Assembly (NCBI GenBank): GCA_947502925.1
Contig: CANNBS010000005.1
Span: forward strand, 62,001-126,000
Reading direction: 5' to 3'
Length of the DNA stretch: 64,000 nucleotides
Origin: an uncultured Marinicella sp.
Lineage (GTDB): Bacteria > Pseudomonadota > Gammaproteobacteria > Xanthomonadales > Marinicellaceae
The translations under genes and the position numbers were made by a program. The notes beneath the pieces are model-generated. The model made no database searches, was not told the origin of the DNA, and saw only the letters and a program-made list of their open reading frames with translations. Below are positions 1 through 9,296 of this stretch, one piece after another. How positions within the stretch are numbered: position 1 is the first letter of the stretch; each line of letters begins with the position of its first letter.

Positions 1-710
1 TTCACCAATGCCGCGACTCGCTCATCGGTATCGCCACCGGCGCCGACAGCCGCCGCCACCCGTAATTGCTCTTCTTCGTCTTTCACCGCAAAGGGGAAAT
101 CTTGTGACTTTTGAATGTCTTTAACCGTGACCAGGCCTTTTAATTCAAAATTATCATTAACCACCAACACCTTTTCAATGCGATGCTGATGCAATAAACC
201 CAGCACTTCATTTTCTTTGGCGTTTTCGCCAACGGTGACTAAATTGTCTTTACGGGTCATAATATTTCGCACCGGATCATCCAACACCGTTTCAAAGCGC
301 ATATCGCGGCTGGTAACAATACCCACCAGTTCATTATTTTCTACCACCGGCACACCGGATATCCGATGTTTTTTGGTTAAGGCCAGGACTTCACGAATGG
401 TGGTGTATGGCCCCACCGTAATCGGGTCTTTAATGACCCCTGATTCAAACTTTTTAACCTGTGCCACATGTGCCGCTTGTTGTTCAATATCCATATTCTT
501 ATGAATCACACCGATACCACCTAACTGTGCCATGGCAATAGCCAGGCGGGCTTCAGTCACGGTATCCATGGCGGCAGAAACAATGGGCAAATTAAGCTGG
601 ATGTTGCGGGTAAACTGGGTGGACAAATTAACGTCCTTTGGTAAGATATCAGAGTAATCGGGAACCAACAGGACATCATCAAAGGTTAAGGCGTCGTAGG
701 CAATTCTCAT
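1..710 (-). CDS. guaB: IMP dehydrogenase, N-terminal part (cut by window edge)
   Basis: Inosine-5'-monophosphate dehydrogenase oxidises IMP to XMP with NAD+, the committed step of GMP synthesis, in the cytosol. About 236 N-terminal residues are visible, beginning [17 protein letters not shown], with the barrel strand AAMDTVTE and then the two regulatory CBS modules (roughly residues 92-205, e.g. [20 protein letters not shown]). The catalytic Cys loop and C-terminal half lie outside the window. The ATG at 708-710 has a strong ribosome binding site (AGGTGA, 5 nt upstream). It is divergent from xseA across 57 bp, the guaB/xseA arrangement also known in E. coli. Identity is clear from direct family recognition. 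Confidence 0.96.
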   Translation of the reverse strand, partial: MRIAYDALTFDDVLLVPDYSDILPKDVNLSTQFTRNIQLNLPIVSAAMDTVTEARLAIAMAQLGGIGVIHKNMDIEQQAAHVAQVKKFESGVIKDPITVGPYTTIREVLALTKKHRISGVPVVENNELVGIVTSRDMRFETVLDDPVRNIMTRKDNLVTVGENAKENEVLGLLHQHRIEKVLVVNDNFELKGLVTVKDIQKSQDFPFAVKDEEEQLRVAAAVGAGGDTDERVAALV

Positions 711-767
711 GGCGGTCACCTGGGTTGGAAAATTAGCGGCGTATTCTATCACAAACAGGTCATTAAA

Positions 768-2105
768 ATGTATATAAACTCAAGCAATAACGCCCAAAAT
801 CCGCTGTCTCCCTCAGAATTAAATCAAACCCTGGCGAGCTTATTAAAATCTGAACTCAACAGCTTCTGGCTGAATGGTGAAGTCAGTGATTATTTCCGCT
901 CACAAGCCGGCCACAGCTATTTCAGCTTAAAAGACAAGGATGCCAGTATTCGCTGTGTGATGTTTAAACAGCAAGCCGGTATGCCCATTGGGTCGGGGCA
1001 ACAGATTATCGTATTCGGTTATCTGTCCATGTACGCCCCTCGCGGCACAGTTCAAATCAATGTATTGAAAGCCATGGATGCCGGCAGTGGACGCTTACAA
1101 CAACAATTTCAACAGCTTAAACAAAAATTGGACGCAGCCGGTTTGTTTGATACCGCCAACAAACAAAAACTGCCTGCCCTGATTGATGATATTGGTATTA
1201 TCACATCACCACAGGGCGCGGCTATAAAAGATATTTTAGAGGTGATTAAGCGTAAAAACCCACTACTGAATGTGACGCTATACCCGACCGCCGTGCAGGG
1301 TCATACTGCGATTAAAGACATCATGCAGGCACTGTCACGCGCGGATCAAGCCAATCATCAGACTTTACTACTCACCCGTGGTGGTGGTTCTCAGGAAGAT
1401 TTATGGTGCTTTAATGATGAACAACTGGCACGTCTTTTGGCTGATTTAGACACCCCGGTTTTAACCGCTATTGGCCATGAACGGGATGTCAGCATTGCTG
1501 ATTTATGTGCCGATGAAATGGCCATTACCCCAACCGCCGCCGCAGAGCGTTTAAGTGGTCAGTTCTTAGAGAATAAACACACCCTGCATAATCAATCGAA
1601 TTACCTCGACTTATTAATTCAAAACAGCCTGCAAAAACATCAACAGCACATCGATGGCCTGGCCCATCGCCTGCAAAAACAACACCCTAAAACCCGTCTT
1701 TCTCAGCAACACCACCAACTCAACCACCTCACACATGTATTAAATCGCAGTCTTACTCAAACCCTTGAGCACGCCAAAAATAAACTCAATCAGCATCAAA
1801 CCAGACTAAATTCTCAACAACCTGACATCCGGGCTTTACAACATGAATTAAAGCATAAACAACAATTATTGACTTATTTTATCAACAATAAACAGCAACA
1901 AAGTCAGCATGCTTTACAACAGCAAATAAGCCAGCTGGGATCATTGAGCCCTCTGTCGGTTTTAACGCGCGGCTACAGTTACACCACTGACCAAAACGGC
2001 GTGGTTATCACAGACAGTCATCAGGTATCTGACAACGAAACCATTGCAACCCAATTAAAATCAGGTAAAATTCTCAGCAAAATTGTGGAACGAATTGATC
2101 AATAG
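768..2105 (+). CDS. xseA: Exodeoxyribonuclease VII large subunit
   Basis: Catalytic large subunit of exonuclease VII, which with several copies of the small subunit XseB degrades single-stranded DNA from both ends in the cytosol. The 445 residues match the usual length (E. coli 456). An OB-fold DNA-binding domain comes first (about 15-110, with SGHxYFSLKD-like and APRGTVQI segments). The catalytic domain follows (about 120-320), with the hallmarks [17 protein letters not shown] and [16 protein letters not shown]. After a Gln-rich coiled coil (about 260-390) comes the C-terminal [12 protein letters not shown] segment. No xseB is present in the window. It starts 57 bp from divergent guaB. Confidence 0.96.
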   Translation: MYINSSNNAQNPLSPSELNQTLASLLKSELNSFWLNGEVSDYFRSQAGHSYFSLKDKDASIRCVMFKQQAGMPIGSGQQIIVFGYLSMYAPRGTVQINVLKAMDAGSGRLQQQFQQLKQKLDAAGLFDTANKQKLPALIDDIGIITSPQGAAIKDILEVIKRKNPLLNVTLYPTAVQGHTAIKDIMQALSRADQANHQTLLLTRGGGSQEDLWCFNDEQLARLLADLDTPVLTAIGHERDVSIADLCADEMAITPTAAAERLSGQFLENKHTLHNQSNYLDLLIQNSLQKHQQHIDGLAHRLQKQHPKTRLSQQHHQLNHLTHVLNRSLTQTLEHAKNKLNQHQTRLNSQQPDIRALQHELKHKQQLLTYFINNKQQQSQHALQQQISQLGSLSPLSVLTRGYSYTTDQNGVVITDSHQVSDNETIATQLKSGKILSKIVERIDQ

Positions 2106-2147
2106 ACGTTCTAACACACCATCTAAAATTAAGAGGAATGACTTATT

Positions 2148-2573
2148 ATGGCCAATCAATCTAAATCCATGGTTTTTGGTTTTGTTATTATCGCCGCCAT
2201 TATTTTCGCCGCGGCTCTGGGTTATCGAATGACCCAGGATGATGACAGCCAAGCCAAACAAGACAAGCGTCAACCCGCTTCTGAAAAAATAGCGGAAAAA
2301 AGCGATCAAGAAACAGAGATTAAAGTGGTGTCTTACGACGAAGACGAAATTAATATGGCGCAACGTCCCACGCCGGAAGAGCAGGCTGAAATTGAAGCGC
2401 GTTCACCCTTCTTTATGCGGTTCGCCATGCGATATAAATCCGGTGAACAAGCGGTTAAAGCCCTACCCACATTAATTGAGAATGATAAATTTGAGGAAGC
2501 TGAGTTCTTGGTTAAATTTATCGAGACCCAATTCCCTGACACCAAAATACCGGACGAATTTGCCGAGCTTTAA
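2148..2573 (+). CDS. Small membrane-anchored protein of unknown function
   Basis: A 141-residue protein that I do not recognise. Residues 8-26 (VFGFVIIAAIIFAAALGYR) form one membrane segment near the N-terminus, followed by a charged, probably disordered region rich in D, E, K and Q (about 30-85), then a short helical part (about 88-141) that may be a tetratricopeptide-like helix pair (EQAVKALPTLIENDKFEEAEFLVKF). The topology suggests a single-pass inner-membrane protein, but which side the tail faces cannot be told. An AGAGGA ribosome binding site precedes the ATG. It lies 42 bp after xseA and its end overlaps the likely start of the YigZ-family gene, so the three are probably co-transcribed. 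Confidence 0.75.
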   Translation: MANQSKSMVFGFVIIAAIIFAAALGYRMTQDDDSQAKQDKRQPASEKIAEKSDQETEIKVVSYDEDEINMAQRPTPEEQAEIEARSPFFMRFAMRYKSGEQAVKALPTLIENDKFEEAEFLVKFIETQFPDTKIPDEFAEL

Positions 2574-3156
2574 GAATTTAATAAAAGTACACCAATACCA
2601 AGAGGACATCAAAAAATCCACGTTTATTGGTGTTTGCTTCCCCATCGACAGCATAGCGGCTTTTGAACACCACTTAAGTCGCTATCACGATCCCCAGGCC
2701 ACCCACAATTGCTGGGCCTACCGCTTAAGTGAACAATACCGTTTTAATGATGATGGCGAACCCGCTGGTACCGCTGGTATGCCGATACTGGCCGCCATTG
2801 ACGGCGCCGGCTTTGATGCCGTTGGTGCACTGGTGATTCGTTATTACGGTGGCATTAAACTGGGCACCGGCGGCCTGGCCCGTGCCTATGGCGGTGTGAT
2901 TGCCAAAAACCTGCAGACTGCACCCTACGAGTGGCATGTGCCAAAATCAATCATTCAGCTAAAGGTTCCTTTTGCTCACAGTCAAAACGTCCATGCTTTA
3001 AGTCAACAGTATGAAGGTGAAGTTCAAGAAGAAAAGTTTCACAGCGAAGGCGCTAATATGCGCGTTATCGTGCCGGATAATCACCTCACTGACTTCAAAA
3101 CAAGTTTGAAAAATGCCAGTAAAGGTCAAATTACCTTTTTAAAAACTTTGAAATAA
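2560..3156 (+). CDS. yigZ: IMPACT/YigZ family protein
   Basis: UPF0029 (IMPACT/YigZ) family, soluble, ~198 residues from the TTG start chosen here (E. coli YigZ 204). The family signature is intact: FNDDGEPAGTAGMPIL around residue 60-75 and the glycine-rich VIRYYGGIKLGTGGLARAYGG region that follows, then a C-terminal ferredoxin-like DUF1949 domain. The precise biochemical role is unsettled; eukaryotic IMPACT regulates Gcn2. The reading frame is open from 2476, but the E. coli protein begins about 16 residues before EEIKKSRFI, here QEDIKKSTFI, which fits TTG 2560. Starts at ATG 2482 or TTG 2476 would overlap the upstream gene by about 90 nt. The 3' end overlaps the convergent DUF4105 gene by 26 nt. 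Confidence 0.85.
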   Translation: MPSFKNLIKVHQYQEDIKKSTFIGVCFPIDSIAAFEHHLSRYHDPQATHNCWAYRLSEQYRFNDDGEPAGTAGMPILAAIDGAGFDAVGALVIRYYGGIKLGTGGLARAYGGVIAKNLQTAPYEWHVPKSIIQLKVPFAHSQNVHALSQQYEGEVQEEKFHSEGANMRVIVPDNHLTDFKTSLKNASKGQITFLKTLK

Positions 3157-4207
3157 TTTGTCTTCGGCTAGTCCATAAAAACAGCACATTAAGCATTGCC
3201 AAAGGCAGCAAATACCAGGCCTGCCAATACCAGGCAAAACCCAGCCAAACAATCTGCCCGATCAATAACATCCAAAGAATTATCTGAGATTGTTTCCTCA
3301 CAACAGCCAGAAACAGTAAAGGATTGGCCAATAAGACATTAAAATTACCGTCTGCAATGGGATGTGGCAGCACAAACCACAACAACGCTAACACCACGCC
3401 GATTAAACTGGCCACATAGAACCAGGTTGTTACCACATATGGACGCAGCGGTTTTAGCAACCAACCTAACGTCAGAACAGTTAACAATATCAGGTAAAAA
3501 GCATGGTCTTTTAAAAGTTGCCATGAATCTGCAGGTGGCTGATAAATGACCGCTTCATTGACCACAATATTCGACATCTGGTCATGTAAAAATTGCTTGA
3601 TCACCTTCGGGAAAGCCATGGCTTGCCAGTAACTGATTTTTTCATAAGCCCGGTAGCCATAGCCCAAAGCCAGGCCAAATCGCATGGTTGATTGATGATA
3701 CGCCGGCAGCGTTAAATCAGCATAACTGTAGGGACTCACGGCCTGTGCCTGTTGGTAAAGCTGACCATCCGTGGCCTGATTGATTAAATCCCTAACTTTT
3801 GTGGCACAATTATTGACAAAATAATCATATTGATAGTGGCGGTTTTCCGGTAAATAATGCCGCTCTAATTGTTGCTGCAACTGCTGTACGGCAGCCGGCG
3901 ATAAGTCTAATATTTGTTCAGTGAATTGCCGCTCACTGTGTTCTGCCCAATACAACTCATCAGACAATTCACTGATGCCCATGGCATAGTTCATGTCATT
4001 CAGCAAAAAAGCCTTAAATAAATTATCCTCAGCAAAATCAAAATAGCCAAAAGCATAGACTTCGTTATCGATGGCCAATGCGGTATGACCATACACCGAC
4101 CAAAAAGCTTCACCCGGGCCAATGGTAATTAATCGAACCGTTTGACTGTAGGCTGTGGCCGATAAGCCCAACCACAAAAAAAAACAGCACCTTGATATCA
4201 GGACCAT
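3131..4207 (-). CDS. DUF4105 (Lnb-type periplasmic domain) membrane protein
   Basis: A 358-residue exported membrane protein. Residues 1-21 look like a signal peptide. The periplasmic DUF4105 domain follows (about 22-215) with WSVYGHTALAID (His41) and YFVNNCATKVRD (Cys134), a spaced His and Cys as in papain-like (NlpC/P60-like) folds. The C-terminal half has about five hydrophobic membrane segments (roughly 238-345). Established knowledge: the Bacteroides lipoprotein N-acyltransferase Lnb carries this domain, but many DUF4105 proteins are uncharacterised. The ATG overlaps the end of corC by 10 nt, so the two are translationally coupled. In E. coli the gene after corC (ybeX) is lnt, so an Lnb-like role is a reasonable inference, not a demonstration. 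Confidence 0.8.
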   Translation of the reverse strand: MVLISRCCFFLWLGLSATAYSQTVRLITIGPGEAFWSVYGHTALAIDNEVYAFGYFDFAEDNLFKAFLLNDMNYAMGISELSDELYWAEHSERQFTEQILDLSPAAVQQLQQQLERHYLPENRHYQYDYFVNNCATKVRDLINQATDGQLYQQAQAVSPYSYADLTLPAYHQSTMRFGLALGYGYRAYEKISYWQAMAFPKVIKQFLHDQMSNIVVNEAVIYQPPADSWQLLKDHAFYLILLTVLTLGWLLKPLRPYVVTTWFYVASLIGVVLALLWFVLPHPIADGNFNVLLANPLLFLAVVRKQSQIILWMLLIGQIVWLGFAWYWQAWYLLPLAMLNVLFLWTSRRQIISKFLKR

Positions 4208-5046
4208 TCTAAATCTAAAAACTGAATACGTCTTTTATCTGATTGGGTGATGGTGAAAATCATGTGATCGATAACCAGGGTTTCACCTTCTTCCAGTAAA
4301 CGACCGGCTTTATTGGCCACCATACCGCCCACGGTATCAAATTCACTGTCATCAATATCTAAATCAAAAAAGTCATTCAATTCAGAAATGGTGGTTAAGG
4401 CGTTAATTCGATATTTTTTATCGGCTAGCTTGAGAATAAATGGTTCATTTTGGCTGTCATATTCATCATCAATTTCGCCGACAATTTCTTCCAGGATATC
4501 TTCAATGGTCACCAATCCGGCCACCCCGCCGTATTCATCAATAACAATTGCCATGTGATTTCGGGAGGTTCTGAATTCTTGTAATAAGGTGTTAATGGGT
4601 TTGGATTCAGGAATCACCACCGCAGGCCGGGTCAGCTCTTTAAGGTTAAAGTCATTCTCTTCTTTAACAAAAGAACGGAGCACGTCTTTGGCCAACAAAA
4701 TACCTTCTAACTCATCTTTGTCTTCACCAATAACCGGAAACCGAGAATGGCCTGATTCCACAATAATGGGCAAGACCTCTTCAATGGTGACATCAATCGG
4801 CACCACCACCATTTGAGAGCGCGGCACCATCACTTGCCTGACTTGCAGCTCAGAGACATTCACAGCACCTTTCATCATGCTCAAAGCATAGCCATCCAGT
4901 AAGCCATCTTTATGGGCCACATCAAGTATTTCCAGGATATCGTCCTGACTTTGGGGCTGGTCGTTAAAGAGATTGGTTATTTTCGATAACCACGTTTTCT
5001 GTGACGTGTCTTCGTCCGTGTCTTTGTTACTCTGGTCGTCTGTCAT
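4198..5046 (-). CDS. corC: CorC/YbeX family CBS-domain protein
   Basis: Cytosolic CorC (YbeX) type protein of 282 residues, without the membrane DUF21 domain. A short N-terminal region containing a Gln/Asp-rich linker leads into a CBS pair (about 70-190, including VRQVMVPRSQMVVV, SRFPVIGEDKDELEGILLAKD and NHMAIVIDEYGGVAGLVTIEDI). The acidic CorC_HlyC domain follows (about 205-280, DDSEFDTVGGMV). The family is linked to Mg2+/Co2+ resistance and, in E. coli, to ribosome assembly and phospholipid/lipoprotein genes in the ybeZ-ybeY-ybeX-lnt operon. Here ybeY and ybeZ are absent upstream; a zinc-ribbon gene ends 83 bp away instead. Downstream is the overlapping DUF4105 gene. Confidence 0.9.
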   Translation of the reverse strand: MTDDQSNKDTDEDTSQKTWLSKITNLFNDQPQSQDDILEILDVAHKDGLLDGYALSMMKGAVNVSELQVRQVMVPRSQMVVVPIDVTIEEVLPIIVESGHSRFPVIGEDKDELEGILLAKDVLRSFVKEENDFNLKELTRPAVVIPESKPINTLLQEFRTSRNHMAIVIDEYGGVAGLVTIEDILEEIVGEIDDEYDSQNEPFILKLADKKYRINALTTISELNDFFDLDIDDSEFDTVGGMVANKAGRLLEEGETLVIDHMIFTITQSDKRRIQFLDLEWS

Positions 5047-5129
5047 TAGGCTAAGGTATCGCCCTTATTATTGAACACATGCCAAGTTTAAACTTTGTGG
5101 CTATTGTTGTCTATACAACGGCTGTAAAT

Positions 5130-6212
5130 TTATCGTGTGTAAACAAAAATCACAGTTGCAACCGCCGCCAATAACAAAAATGTAGCGGTTATTTTCAGCC
5201 AGCTCCAGGGTCGTTCACCATAGGTCTGACCGGATTGACCATGAATGACATAGCGGTAAATTTTACTTTTGAAACTAAAAGCAGCCATATACACCGGCAC
5301 CAGTACCAGGCGAAATTTAACCTGATTATAATCAGAACTGACGTGCTGAATCTGTTGTTGGTCACCACCGATATCTCTTCGGATACTATGGCGGATGGTG
5401 ATATCCATAATCTGCCTGGCCCGTTGATAACCAACATCAATACCCAGCTGATAAAGCTGTGACTGAAAGCCGCTTAAATAATCTGGTTTATATTTTTCAG
5501 CTTGTTGAAAATCCCAGCGACTCAAGAAATTCAAAAATTTATCCGGCAAAGCTTTTGAGGCAAAGGTATATACATGTTTAAAGGCATTAAAGACATGACC
5601 ACTGACTGAGCGCCAACGGATTTCTTGTACCGGCTCCCTGGATGTCTGGCTGCGACCATTCACCCGACGGGTCACCGTACGGTAGGTGGTGTAATAATCG
5701 CCACGCCGCCCCTGATAAGATGAGCTAACCTCCGCATCAAAGCTCCACATGGGTATATAAACACATTTCATCGGCTGAGACTTAAAGGCTTTTAGTTTGA
5801 GTTTAGAGGGTGCAAACCATAGTTTGCCCAACCATTTTTTAAATGAATTGGTGGCCGTTTTATCATCCACAGCAAACGGCAGGACATAGTCAGGTGCCAA
5901 TTGACGGTGCTGTTCAGCCGGAACCACCACATTTAAATCACAATAAGGGCAATCCCCGGCATGGTGATCGTCAGGCATGAGAAATGTTGCGCCGCAATTA
6001 CTGCAGTGCAATTCTAATTGACTCAATTCAGGCGTCAGATAATCAAGTTGTTGTTTTGTCCCAACATAGTCATGTGGTTTATCCTGAACAACTGCGTTTG
6101 ATTCAATGGGGTTGGTGGCACCACAACTGACACATTGAAGCGAGTGCTGGCCAATGGCGTAATCCATATCAGAGCCACACTGCTGACATTTAAAGTGTGC
6201 GTACTGAATCAT
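5130..6212 (-). CDS. Zinc-ribbon protein with C-terminal membrane anchor
   Basis: A 360-residue protein with two zinc ribbons at the N-terminus: CQQC/CVSC (residues 9-33) and CSNC/CPYC (about 69-95). A central domain of unknown fold follows (about 110-330), including the Trp/Tyr-rich YIPMWSFDAEVSSSYQGRRG and a segment with TTYRTVTRRVNGRSQTSR. One hydrophobic C-terminal segment (about 337-357) makes it tail-anchored, with the ribbons in the cytosol. Such proteins are often mis-annotated as primosomal or helicase-related because of the ribbon. It is the last gene of the SLC13/GCS2-CBS/SPFH unit, 10 bp after the SPFH gene; proteins of this type commonly neighbour SPFH-GYF proteins. No enzymatic activity is evident. 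Confidence 0.8.
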   Translation of the reverse strand: MIQYAHFKCQQCGSDMDYAIGQHSLQCVSCGATNPIESNAVVQDKPHDYVGTKQQLDYLTPELSQLELHCSNCGATFLMPDDHHAGDCPYCDLNVVVPAEQHRQLAPDYVLPFAVDDKTATNSFKKWLGKLWFAPSKLKLKAFKSQPMKCVYIPMWSFDAEVSSSYQGRRGDYYTTYRTVTRRVNGRSQTSREPVQEIRWRSVSGHVFNAFKHVYTFASKALPDKFLNFLSRWDFQQAEKYKPDYLSGFQSQLYQLGIDVGYQRARQIMDITIRHSIRRDIGGDQQQIQHVSSDYNQVKFRLVLVPVYMAAFSFKSKIYRYVIHGQSGQTYGERPWSWLKITATFLLLAAVATVIFVYTR

Positions 6213-6222
6213 TCCATTATAA

Positions 6223-7329
6223 TTATTGTGGAATTGGCGGCGGTTGCTGCTGCAATAAGGCGTTAATCTCTTTCACCTGATCAGCACCCGTCCAGTCAGT
6301 CATACCGGCGGTCCACACCAGGGTTTCTTGATTGAGCCGTTCTTTATCAATGAGTTCTTTGATCGCGGCTAAATTCAATGGACCCGTGCGCTCACCGTCA
6401 ATAATCGCATAATAATGTTTAACTTCGTTAACCTGATCAGGCATTGGCGGTGGTTGTAATGGATCGGTGTTATCGCCTTTAGCTAACGCCTGACCAAATG
6501 TTTGCGCCATGCCAAAGCCCATACCCATGCCCATGGCACCGCCTGCGCTACCGGACTGGTTAGCCGCATCGCGCATGGCTTGTGCCTGCTGATACCGACT
6601 AAAACGATTCAAATCACCCACCGCAATGGAGCTGGCTCGTTCATCCAGGGCCTCCTCCACCGCCGGTGGTACTGAAATGTTTTCCACCAACAGTTGTTCC
6701 AGCAATAAGCCGTAATCACCAAACATGGGTTTAATTTCCCGGGTTAAAAAGCGACCCAAATCGTCATAGCTGGCGGCTAAATCCAGAACCGGCACACCCG
6801 ATTGACTAATCACCTGGGCAAAACCACTGACCACCAAATTTTTTAACTGACCGATAATTTCTTCCAGCACAAAATGACCATCGGTGCCGACGATTTCCCG
6901 TAACAACACCGCCGGATCATCAATTTTAAATGTATAACTACCAAAAGCCCTGACCCGAATAACACCGAACTCCTTATCCCGTAATATCAGTGGGTTTCTT
7001 AACCCCCATTTCATGTCGGTAAAGGTGCGGGTGTTGAAAAAATAAACTTCCGCTTTAAAAGGACTCTCAAAACCATGCTTCCATCCCTGTAATGTCGATA
7101 ATATCGGCATATTGGCGGTTTCCAGCTGGTACAACCCTGGGGTATAAATATCGGCCAATTCACCTTCATTAACCAGTGCCGCCACCTGTCCTTCCCGAAC
7201 TGTTAACATGGCGCCATTTTTAATCTCATTACCATGTCGTGGAAACCGATAGACCAAGGTATGCCGACTGTCATCAGTCCATTCAATGACATCAACCAAT
7301 TCACCCCATAATTTATCCCATATACCCAT
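6223..7329 (-). CDS. SPFH/band 7 domain protein with C-terminal GYF_2 domain
   Basis: A 368-residue protein of the bacterial SPFH group called virion-core-protein-like or YdjI-like. The SPFH domain spans about 25-235 (AMLTVREGQVAALVNEGEL near its start, VLLREIVGTDGHF in the middle, VPPAVEEALDERASSIAVG at its end). A Gly/Met-rich linker follows (about 265-280). The last 65 residues form a GYF_2/DUF4339 module with the GPL and TLVW motifs (YYAIIDGERTGPLNLAAIK). No N-terminal membrane segment is seen, so it is probably a peripheral scaffold. SPFH proteins assemble large rings or membrane microdomains. It lies 5 bp downstream of the GCS2-CBS gene and 10 bp upstream of the zinc-ribbon gene. Confidence 0.88.
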   Translation of the reverse strand: MGIWDKLWGELVDVIEWTDDSRHTLVYRFPRHGNEIKNGAMLTVREGQVAALVNEGELADIYTPGLYQLETANMPILSTLQGWKHGFESPFKAEVYFFNTRTFTDMKWGLRNPLILRDKEFGVIRVRAFGSYTFKIDDPAVLLREIVGTDGHFVLEEIIGQLKNLVVSGFAQVISQSGVPVLDLAASYDDLGRFLTREIKPMFGDYGLLLEQLLVENISVPPAVEEALDERASSIAVGDLNRFSRYQQAQAMRDAANQSGSAGGAMGMGMGFGMAQTFGQALAKGDNTDPLQPPPMPDQVNEVKHYYAIIDGERTGPLNLAAIKELIDKERLNQETLVWTAGMTDWTGADQVKEINALLQQQPPPIPQ

Positions 7330-7334
7330 AATGT

Positions 7335-9284
7335 TTATTCTCCGATATTTTCATTTGTTTGATGTTGACTGTTGTCCTGGTAATCCTGTAAGTCATTTTC
7401 CAAAATTTTGGTCGCTAATTTAATAAAATCATATTCTGTCACCACGCCAACCAGGATATTATGCTCATCAACAATCGGCAAACAACTGATGCGCTCCTCA
7501 CGCATGGTGCGTAGCGCCTCAACCGTACTGGTTTGCGGGTAAGCGAAGATGGGTTCTGGGTTCATAATATCACGTATGGCGACACTTTCTTCGCGTTCAC
7601 CGGCGACAATTTTTTTTATAATTGAACGGTGTGAAATAAGACCGATTAACTCACCTTTGTCATTTTCCACCGGCACATGACGAACCCGTTTCCAGTCCAT
7701 TATGCTGGCTGCCAGGTCCATTGAGTCATCAGGCCGAACGGTAATCAGTTTAGTGGTCATAAACTGGCCCAAACGGTGGTAGGAGGCGCGCCAGTCAATG
7801 TCTTTTTCCAATTGAGCCAGTGGCCATTCATGCACCGGTTTCTGGCTGTTTTCGTGGCGATGCATGGCAGCCACAATGGCGCGCACCTTTTCATCGGGGT
7901 GAACCTCCTTATCCATTTCGGTAATCGACTTAATCGCCCATTTAGCACCGGTCTGTTTACTTATCGCCCGCTGCTCAATAATACCTAAATAACGACTGAT
8001 ATCTGCTTCATCAATGCCCGAACTCTTCAAGCCTTCTGCAGCGATTGGAATCAATTGTTTCAAAATTAATTCAGTGGCCGGCATGGTTTCGCCGTTAAAC
8101 CAGTTAAAGTGGCACTCCAGACCACTGCGGCACGCCTGAAGGAAATTGTTTTTAGCATCAGAAAAACGCATTTTTCCGGGAATTTCTGCTGCTTCATTCA
8201 TCAGCCCCGACATCATGCCAAAATAAAAAGCGGCATTGGCAATTTCATCCGCCGTGGTCGGTCCTGAAGGTAGAACCCGGTTTTCAATGCGCAAATGTGG
8301 AATGTTATCTTTAACGCCGTAACAAGGGCGATTCCAACGATAAACACTGCCATTATGTAGCATCAATGCCTTTAATTTGGGAATTACACCGGCTTTGACC
8401 ATGGCCACCGGATCCTTTTCAAAGTCGGTTGTTAACACCACCGGAAATCGGGAAATATCATCTCGAAAAACATCCACAATGCTCTCAATCCACTCGTTAC
8501 CAAAATGAACCCGAGGCTGGGTGCCACGTTTTTGATGGGCAGTGGAGCGTGTATCAATAGAATTCTGAAACACCGCAATTCGCGACTCATGCCACAACCG
8601 GTAATGGTGAATTAGACCGGAATTGGCCGCCACCGCCATCAGCGGCGCGGTAACCGCTTGTGACAAATTGTACATTTCCACAAATTCATGACCACTGACC
8701 TGGAAATGAATTTGAAAACTGGTGTTCATGGCTTCCAGCATAAAATTATCATGGGTCACTGCCAACTCATCAATGCCCCTGATTTCCATACGAAAATCAT
8801 CGCCACGGATTTCCTTGAGGCGATCATTTAACTCATAATACCGATCCATCGGTGTAATGCTGTCCATGGTTAAATCAAGTTGTCGCAAGGTCGGTAAAAT
8901 ACCGGCTAAGATAATTTGAGAATCATGGCTGCCTGCCACCTGCTTGGCCAGCTTTAACACTTCATTCATCTCCGCTTCCATGTCCGCCAAACAACTGCCG
9001 ATAAACCGGCGCGGGGTTAAATTGGCCTCTAAATTAAATAAGGCAATTTCATTGGTAAAACGGGAATCATTAATGTCATCCAGAATCTTTAAGGCGGTTA
9101 ACTTTGGGCTAAAATTTTGATCAGTGATAAACATTTCCTGTTCAGCACCGATTCTTCGTGCACCGGATTCAATCAAGCCCTCTTCGACCATTAATTCCAA
9201 GGCTCGCAAATCATTGAGCACGGCCCGCGTAAATAAACGCTTGGCTTCGTGATTATCGCCTCGACTTATGTTTTGTTCACCCAT
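7335..9284 (-). CDS. GCS2-family (glutamate-cysteine ligase-like) protein fused to a CBS pair
   Basis: A 649-residue fusion. The N-terminal ~430 residues belong to the GCS2 carboxylate-amine ligase superfamily: IGAEQEMFITD provides the acidic residues typical of the ATP/Mg site (about 45-55), and FNLEANLTPRRF, TSFQIHFQVSG and PHLRIENRVLPSGPT are further conserved blocks. The C-terminal part (about 500-625) is a CBS pair (TVRPDDSMDLAASIMDWKR, HVPVENDKGELIGLISHRS, CLPIVDEHNILVGVVTEYD) that probably binds an adenine nucleotide and regulates the ligase domain. By family it should form an amide bond using ATP, but the substrate is unknown; ordinary glutathione synthesis is not established. It sits between the anion transporter (12 bp) and the SPFH gene (5 bp). 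Confidence 0.88.
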   Translation of the reverse strand: MGEQNISRGDNHEAKRLFTRAVLNDLRALELMVEEGLIESGARRIGAEQEMFITDQNFSPKLTALKILDDINDSRFTNEIALFNLEANLTPRRFIGSCLADMEAEMNEVLKLAKQVAGSHDSQIILAGILPTLRQLDLTMDSITPMDRYYELNDRLKEIRGDDFRMEIRGIDELAVTHDNFMLEAMNTSFQIHFQVSGHEFVEMYNLSQAVTAPLMAVAANSGLIHHYRLWHESRIAVFQNSIDTRSTAHQKRGTQPRVHFGNEWIESIVDVFRDDISRFPVVLTTDFEKDPVAMVKAGVIPKLKALMLHNGSVYRWNRPCYGVKDNIPHLRIENRVLPSGPTTADEIANAAFYFGMMSGLMNEAAEIPGKMRFSDAKNNFLQACRSGLECHFNWFNGETMPATELILKQLIPIAAEGLKSSGIDEADISRYLGIIEQRAISKQTGAKWAIKSITEMDKEVHPDEKVRAIVAAMHRHENSQKPVHEWPLAQLEKDIDWRASYHRLGQFMTTKLITVRPDDSMDLAASIMDWKRVRHVPVENDKGELIGLISHRSIIKKIVAGEREESVAIRDIMNPEPIFAYPQTSTVEALRTMREERISCLPIVDEHNILVGVVTEYDFIKLATKILENDLQDYQDNSQHQTNENIGE

Positions 9285-9296
9285 ACACCATCCCGC

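Noticed and set aside
217-504. 95-residue plus-strand open frame
   Set aside because: It lies wholly antisense to guaB, whose CBS domains are clear, and has no family resemblance or ribosome binding site.
5084-5095. Perfect 12-bp palindrome AAGTTTAAACTT between corC and the zinc-ribbon gene
   Set aside because: Short and A/T-rich; expected by chance at this level, with no second copy near a promoter.
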